Source: Paenibacillus sp. SYP-B4298
Lineage (GTDB): Bacteria; Bacillota; Bacilli; Paenibacillales; Paenibacillaceae
NCBI RefSeq assembly: GCF_027627475.1
Contig: NZ_CP115484.1
Coordinates: 5,407,001 to 5,471,000, forward strand
DNA length: 64,000 bases
Direction: 5' to 3'
The notes beneath the pieces are model-generated. The model was not told the origin of the DNA. It saw nothing but the letters and a program-made list of their open reading frames with translations, and searched no databases. Both the position numbers and the translations under genes were made by a program. Shown here one piece after another: positions 60,222 through 64,000 of the stretch; position 1 is the stretch's first letter; every line of letters begins with the position of its first letter.

Positions 60222-63200
60222 CTAGTTGCTTGCACCATCCCCATAGACAGCCTGGGTTAAGCGATAGATCATTGCGGCTACCTCGGCGCGGATGGCAACA
60301 CCTTGCGGATTCAGCTTGCCTCCGCTGCCATTAACGATGCCGCTATGAATCAGCGCAGCAGTGCCCTCGCTGGCGTAGCTGGAGATGGCGGATGCGTCGG
60401 AGAAGCCGCCCAACTGATCCGCTGCTCCAACCACCGGCTTGCCGGCTGCGGCAAGCGCACGGTAGGTCATCACGAACATATCCTCACGGGTAATCTCTCC
60501 GCTCGGATCGAAGCGATTGTCGCCCTTGCCGCCAGCTATGCCCAGCTCACGCGCTGTCATGATGGCGTCGTGCCAATAATCGGTAGCCGCTACATCTGCA
60601 AATGCGGTGCCGCTCTTCCCTGCACGCAGGTCAAGTGCGCGCGTCAGCATGAGAAGGAAATCACCACGTGTCACCTGGGCAGCAGGGCTGAAGTCTGTAG
60701 CGGACACGCCGTTGATGATTCCTCTGGCAGCGAGAGCATCAACAGCCATGCTAGCCCAACCATAGTTGCTCATATCGTTGAAGTTGCGGTTATTATAGAT
60801 GACGCTGTAGCTTCCTGGACCATCCGCGAGGAAGGTCAGTGTGCCTGTCTTGGCATCGTAGCGGGAGGACACGAGCGGCGTAGCCTCGCCTGCGTCATTC
60901 AGTTGTCCGGCAACGAGCGGTGCGGCTTGCTCGCCTGCGGCAAGCTTGTAGGGCAGTGTCACCGTGAGCTGACCAGTCGTTTGACCCGGCTCCACTGGCT
61001 TGCCATCCATCTGGAGCTTCAGCTCGAACGTTGGTTTGTCTGTGGCATCCGTACCGGCCACTGGCGCGATCTGCAGATCGACATATTCAGCGGAAGAGTT
61101 GGCCATGCCAGCCAGCCAGCCCGCAGGCAATGTCACTACGCCGAGATCGGTCTTAATCTGCAACTGCTTGCCGTCAGCCGGCTTGCCCAGCGTAGCAACA
61201 GGCAGCTTCACGATCCAGGAGCTGGCCTGATCTTGCCCGCTACGGTCAAGGACAGCCGTGCTGCTGCTCTCCCACGCTTTCTCTACCGCCTTGGCCGTCA
61301 GCGTGACGGTAGCAGTATGATCGCTTATGGAAGGGGCATCGATGACGATGGCACCCGCTTGATTGCCCGGTGTAGTGCCTTCTGTGCCTGTACCAGCGTT
61401 GCCGGGGCCATCTGTACCTGTGCCTGGGGTCGAGCCGCTAGTGCCAGTCGAAGGATAATATGGCGCTTGCTTGGATGGCACGACAACCTTGCGTGTGACC
61501 GTGCCTGTCGAATTGTCCAATTGCCGTGTAACGACAAGTGTCAGTTCAACCTCTGTATTGCGGCTTGGCTGTGTGATCTTGCCGTCCACCGAGATGACCT
61601 TCGGTTGGCTTGTGCCCGTAATTGCCAGCGAGTAGCCTGCCGGCATCTCCGGCAGTGTGAGCTCCGTTGCGCCCAGTGCCGGTGCCGCAATAACCAGTCC
61701 GTCTGCCAGCTCCTGCGCGGATTTTTCGCGGGATACCATAATCCAGCTAATCTGCGGGTCGGAGCTGGATGCTCCGGCAAGAGGCGAACGACGAACCGTA
61801 ACATCCAGCTTGCCGCCTTCTACAGTAAGGTTGCGGAAGTCGAGCACATCCTTGGCGCTGGTGAAGGTGTACGTCTCATGCACCTTTTGCTCGTTAATGA
61901 TAATATCGGCCTTGCGCTTACCGTTGGACCATTGAGACCATGGATCGTACAGGCCGATGTAGACGGAATAGACCCCATCTTCGACATCGAAGCTGTAGGA
62001 CAGGTCGTCGCCCGCGTTGCTGGTCAGGTAGCGCAGATTCGCGAATATATCATCCGATGCGCTGCCTGAGGTGTTTGTTGCATCACCAACGTAGCCCCAG
62101 GTTTGGCCAGCAGCAGGGTTGTACTGCTGGTCAGGCGTGCCGGCATTCAGAACCGAGTCGCCCATCAGCTTGAGCCATGCTGCGTACTCAGTAGCCGAGC
62201 CATCATCTGTAGTCGGCGCGCCGCCAGAGTCAACGAAGTAGACCGTGTTATATGGAACGACGTCCATAGCAATCGAGATTTCCTTATTCGCCATCTCAGG
62301 CAGTACGCCACGCACGGTGACGCGTCCCGGCTTGTTGAAGCTTGCCGCGTCGAGCGTCCAGTTCACCGCGGTCAATTGCTCGCTACCGCTCTGACCCTTC
62401 TTGATTCGGATCTGTGCTGGCAGCACTGGGGGCTTGCCGACCTGTACGGATGCAGGCAGCGTGCTCACAATCTCGATGCTGCCCATCGAGTCCAGCAGCG
62501 GCAACTGCCATTCATCATACCATTTCAGCATCAACTGATTGTTCGGGCCGAACTCCAGCGGCAGCCAGATATAGCGGGAGTCGCCAAGATCAGATACCTT
62601 CCATCGGTCTCCCATGTAGATGAATTTGCCGTTGGCCGGGTCGATCGGGATGACATAGGTGCTCTGCGAGCCATGGGTGGTCGAAGCCAGCGGTCCGATC
62701 GATGGGTCGCGCATTGGCTGCCATGTTCCAAATAAACTGTCGGCCACGGTATAACGTGCCGGATTGGGCGACCAGCCGGTGGCCCCGGAAGTGATCATAT
62801 AATATTTACCGTTGTACTTGAACACGGCTGGCGCTTCACGCTGTGCTCCGGGGAACACGCGCACGTAGTCCTCACCGTATACTGCTTTGTACTCCGCATC
62901 GCGCTCTTCCTTGCCGTCCTTATGCCAGCCGGTCACATCCGTATAGGCATCGTTCAGCTTGGAGATGTACATGGTCATGTTCTCCTCGCTGGAGTAGATG
63001 ATATAGGCGGTGCCGTCGTCATCCTTGTACAATGTCATATCGCGTGCCATGCCTGGCTGATTGGGTTGTCCGTTATACTCGGCGTCCGCCGGTGCACGGT
63101 CGAGCCGCTCGCTCTTGCCATATACGAATGGCCCTGTCGGGGAATCGCTCAGTGCGTAGCCCGCTTCGGCCTTGGCATAGTTGGCGTCCGACGTTGTGCT

Positions 63201-64000
63201 CGGGCCATCGGTGTGAAGCCACATGACATATTTCTTCGTCTTGTCGTTATAGATGACCTTCGGACGCTCCAGAACACGCGTCGACCCGATGTCGTTATAG
63301 ATGTCGTCCTTGTCAGCACGTCCTTCATATAGCTTGGAGATGAGCGGATCAGACTCGAACTCTTCCATCGATTTGATTGCAGTCAGCGCAATCCCTTCGT
63401 CCTTCCAGTTATACAGATCCTTCGAGCTGTAGACATGCACACCCAATGTCGGGGAATACCCGGTGGTTTTATCCTCACCGTACCAATAGTAGGTTTGCGT
63501 ATTCTCATCATACAGAATGCCGCCGCCATGTGCCTGAATCGGCGCACCGTTCGTATCCTTCCACACCTCTCCTGGACGGAAGGAGCTATAGACCGGCGCC
63601 GCCTCGAGTGCGCCCTGCGCCTTCAGGATGCTGCTGCGCCAGGTATACAGCTCGTTCTGTACCGTCAGCACATCGGTGTTATTCTGCTGAGCAGTATCCA
63701 GAAATTGCTGAGCATCTGCGAGCACCTTCTTCAGCGCTTGGACGGAATAGACGGAATAGTCGGGATTGTTCGCCTGCGCTCCAGCCGAATTGATCATGTC
63801 TTGCAGTTGGCTGTACTCCATCACATTGTGCTTGCGGATAATGATATAGTTGATGAGTGGGTCGTTCCATTGATTCGGAGTCCCGGTAGCGGGTCCCTGC
63901 ACGGCCACATTCAGCGTTCCGTCCGTAACGGACAGGCCGCGGTGGACGAACTCGCGCAATACCCCGCTACCGATGGCGTAGTCGCCGCTTAAGTTTTGAC
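60222..64000 (-). CDS. Cell-surface GH43 (exo-beta-1,3-galactanase-like) enzyme with SLH anchor, 5' end off window
   Basis: At least 1,259 codons are visible; the N-terminus lies beyond the right edge. From the visible start the order is the end of a malectin-like module, a FIVAR-like helical hairpin, a GH43 propeller (about 110-480) with PIQAHGGGILYDENTQTYYW and VLERPKVIYNDKTKKYVMW (subfamily 24-like, Glu of ERPK the candidate acid), an Ig-like segment, and a second malectin-like module. A Gly/Thr linker, a beta domain and three C-terminal SLH repeats follow (for example FSPAAQVTRGDFLLMLTRAL) for wall anchoring. The closest type acts on galactan side chains of arabinogalactan/pectin. It fits the plant-wall theme of the window. 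Confidence 0.9.
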   Translation of the reverse strand, partial: QNLSGDYAIGSGVLREFVHRGLSVTDGTLNVAVQGPATGTPNQWNDPLINYIIIRKHNVMEYSQLQDMINSAGAQANNPDYSVYSVQALKKVLADAQQFLDTAQQNNTDVLTVQNELYTWRSSILKAQGALEAAPVYSSFRPGEVWKDTNGAPIQAHGGGILYDENTQTYYWYGEDKTTGYSPTLGVHVYSSKDLYNWKDEGIALTAIKSMEEFESDPLISKLYEGRADKDDIYNDIGSTRVLERPKVIYNDKTKKYVMWLHTDGPSTTSDANYAKAEAGYALSDSPTGPFVYGKSERLDRAPADAEYNGQPNQPGMARDMTLYKDDDGTAYIIYSSEENMTMYISKLNDAYTDVTGWHKDGKEERDAEYKAVYGEDYVRVFPGAQREAPAVFKYNGKYYMITSGATGWSPNPARYTVADSLFGTWQPMRDPSIGPLASTTHGSQSTYVIPIDPANGKFIYMGDRWKVSDLGDSRYIWLPLEFGPNNQLMLKWYDEWQLPLLDSMGSIEIVSTLPASVQVGKPPVLPAQIRIKKGQSGSEQLTAVNWTLDAASFNKPGRVTVRGVLPEMANKEISIAMDVVPYNTVYFVDSGGAPTTDDGSATEYAAWLKLMGDSVLNAGTPDQQYNPAAGQTWGYVGDATNTSGSASDDIFANLRYLTSNAGDDLSYSFDVEDGVYSVYIGLYDPWSQWSNGKRKADIIINEQKVHETYTFTSAKDVLDFRNLTVEGGKLDVTVRRSPLAGASSSDPQISWIMVSREKSAQELADGLVIAAPALGATELTLPEMPAGYSLAITGTSQPKVISVDGKITQPSRNTEVELTLVVTRQLDNSTGTVTRKVVVPSKQAPYYPSTGTSGSTPGTGTDGPGNAGTGTEGTTPGNQAGAIVIDAPSISDHTATVTLTAKAVEKAWESSSTAVLDRSGQDQASSWIVKLPVATLGKPADGKQLQIKTDLGVVTLPAGWLAGMANSSAEYVDLQIAPVAGTDATDKPTFELKLQMDGKPVEPGQTTGQLTVTLPYKLAAGEQAAPLVAGQLNDAGEATPLVSSRYDAKTGTLTFLADGPGSYSVIYNNRNFNDMSNYGWASMAVDALAARGIINGVSATDFSPAAQVTRGDFLLMLTRALDLRAGKSGTAFADVAATDYWHDAIMTARELGIAGGKGDNRFDPSGEITREDMFVMTYRALAAAGKPVVGAADQLGGFSDASAISSYASEGTAALIHSGIVNGSGGKLNPQGVAIRAEVAAMIYRLTQAVYGDGASN

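Noticed and set aside
60303-62069. 588-codon open frame on the plus strand opposite the GH43-SLH gene
   Set aside because: It is a Cys/His/Arg-rich antisense shadow with no ribosome site or domain. The minus-strand frame has clear GH43 and SLH motifs.

Overview
The window looks like chromosomal DNA of a Paenibacillus-type Firmicute (Paenibacillaceae). The evidence is strong AGGAGG ribosome binding sites with frequent GTG/TTG starts, CcpA-type cre sites, LplB/YtcP-type oligosaccharide ABC transporters with YesM/YesN-type regulators, S-layer-homology (SLH) anchored extracellular enzymes, WG-repeat proteins and a moderately high GC content. Several short AT-rich stretches stand out against it. 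No rRNA, tRNA, CRISPR array, phage or intact insertion sequence was seen.

Layout. 1-4.7 kb (minus): an ABC uptake system followed by a RutA-like pyrimidine oxygenase and a RutB-like hydrolase, with a good promoter and a palindromic operator. 5.1-8.4 kb: a Crp/Fnr regulator plus lipoprotein (minus), divergent from two cupins and a methyltransferase. 8.6-9.0 kb: an AT-rich pair encoding a small exported peptide and a small membrane protein. 9.2-12.4 kb: ABC-F ATPase, HD phosphohydrolase and a membrane protein. 12.6-18.4 kb: an island of NAD/ADP-ribose enzymes (Nudix-wHTH regulator, NADAR, PARG-like, KptA/Tpt1) convergent with a TerD-like protein. It carries an almost perfect 29-bp palindromic operator and two unexplained inverted-repeat/RNA-like elements.

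18.5-33.6 kb: a GNAT enzyme, then a carbohydrate-responsive set (YesN regulator, two permeases, binding protein, YesM kinase, second binding protein). This set is interrupted by a Cys-rich secreted protein with a small membrane protein, and by two large WG-repeat exported proteins, one of them SLH plus transglutaminase-like. 33.9-39.4 kb (minus): a DUF4132 giant with a small partner whose C-terminus looks like a beta-grasp fold. 39.8-52.7 kb: a pectin/rhamnogalacturonan utilisation locus: a GH106-like enzyme broken by a frameshift at an 18-bp tandem repeat, an LplB/YtcP/LplA-type transporter, a membrane AraC regulator and a GH105 hydrolase. Three different minisatellites and a structured intergenic region lie inside it.

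52.8-64.0 kb: an intergenic cluster of three perfect DnaA boxes, an aldo/keto reductase, an iron/siderophore unit in which an AraC regulator runs in frame into a lipoprotein, then (minus) a secreted GH5-CBM enzyme, a LysM membrane protein and an incomplete GH43-SLH cell-surface enzyme. Taken together the window is a plant-polysaccharide scavenging region. It also carries stress, repair and conflict-type accessory modules, of which the ADP-ribose/RNA-2'-phosphate island is the most interesting.
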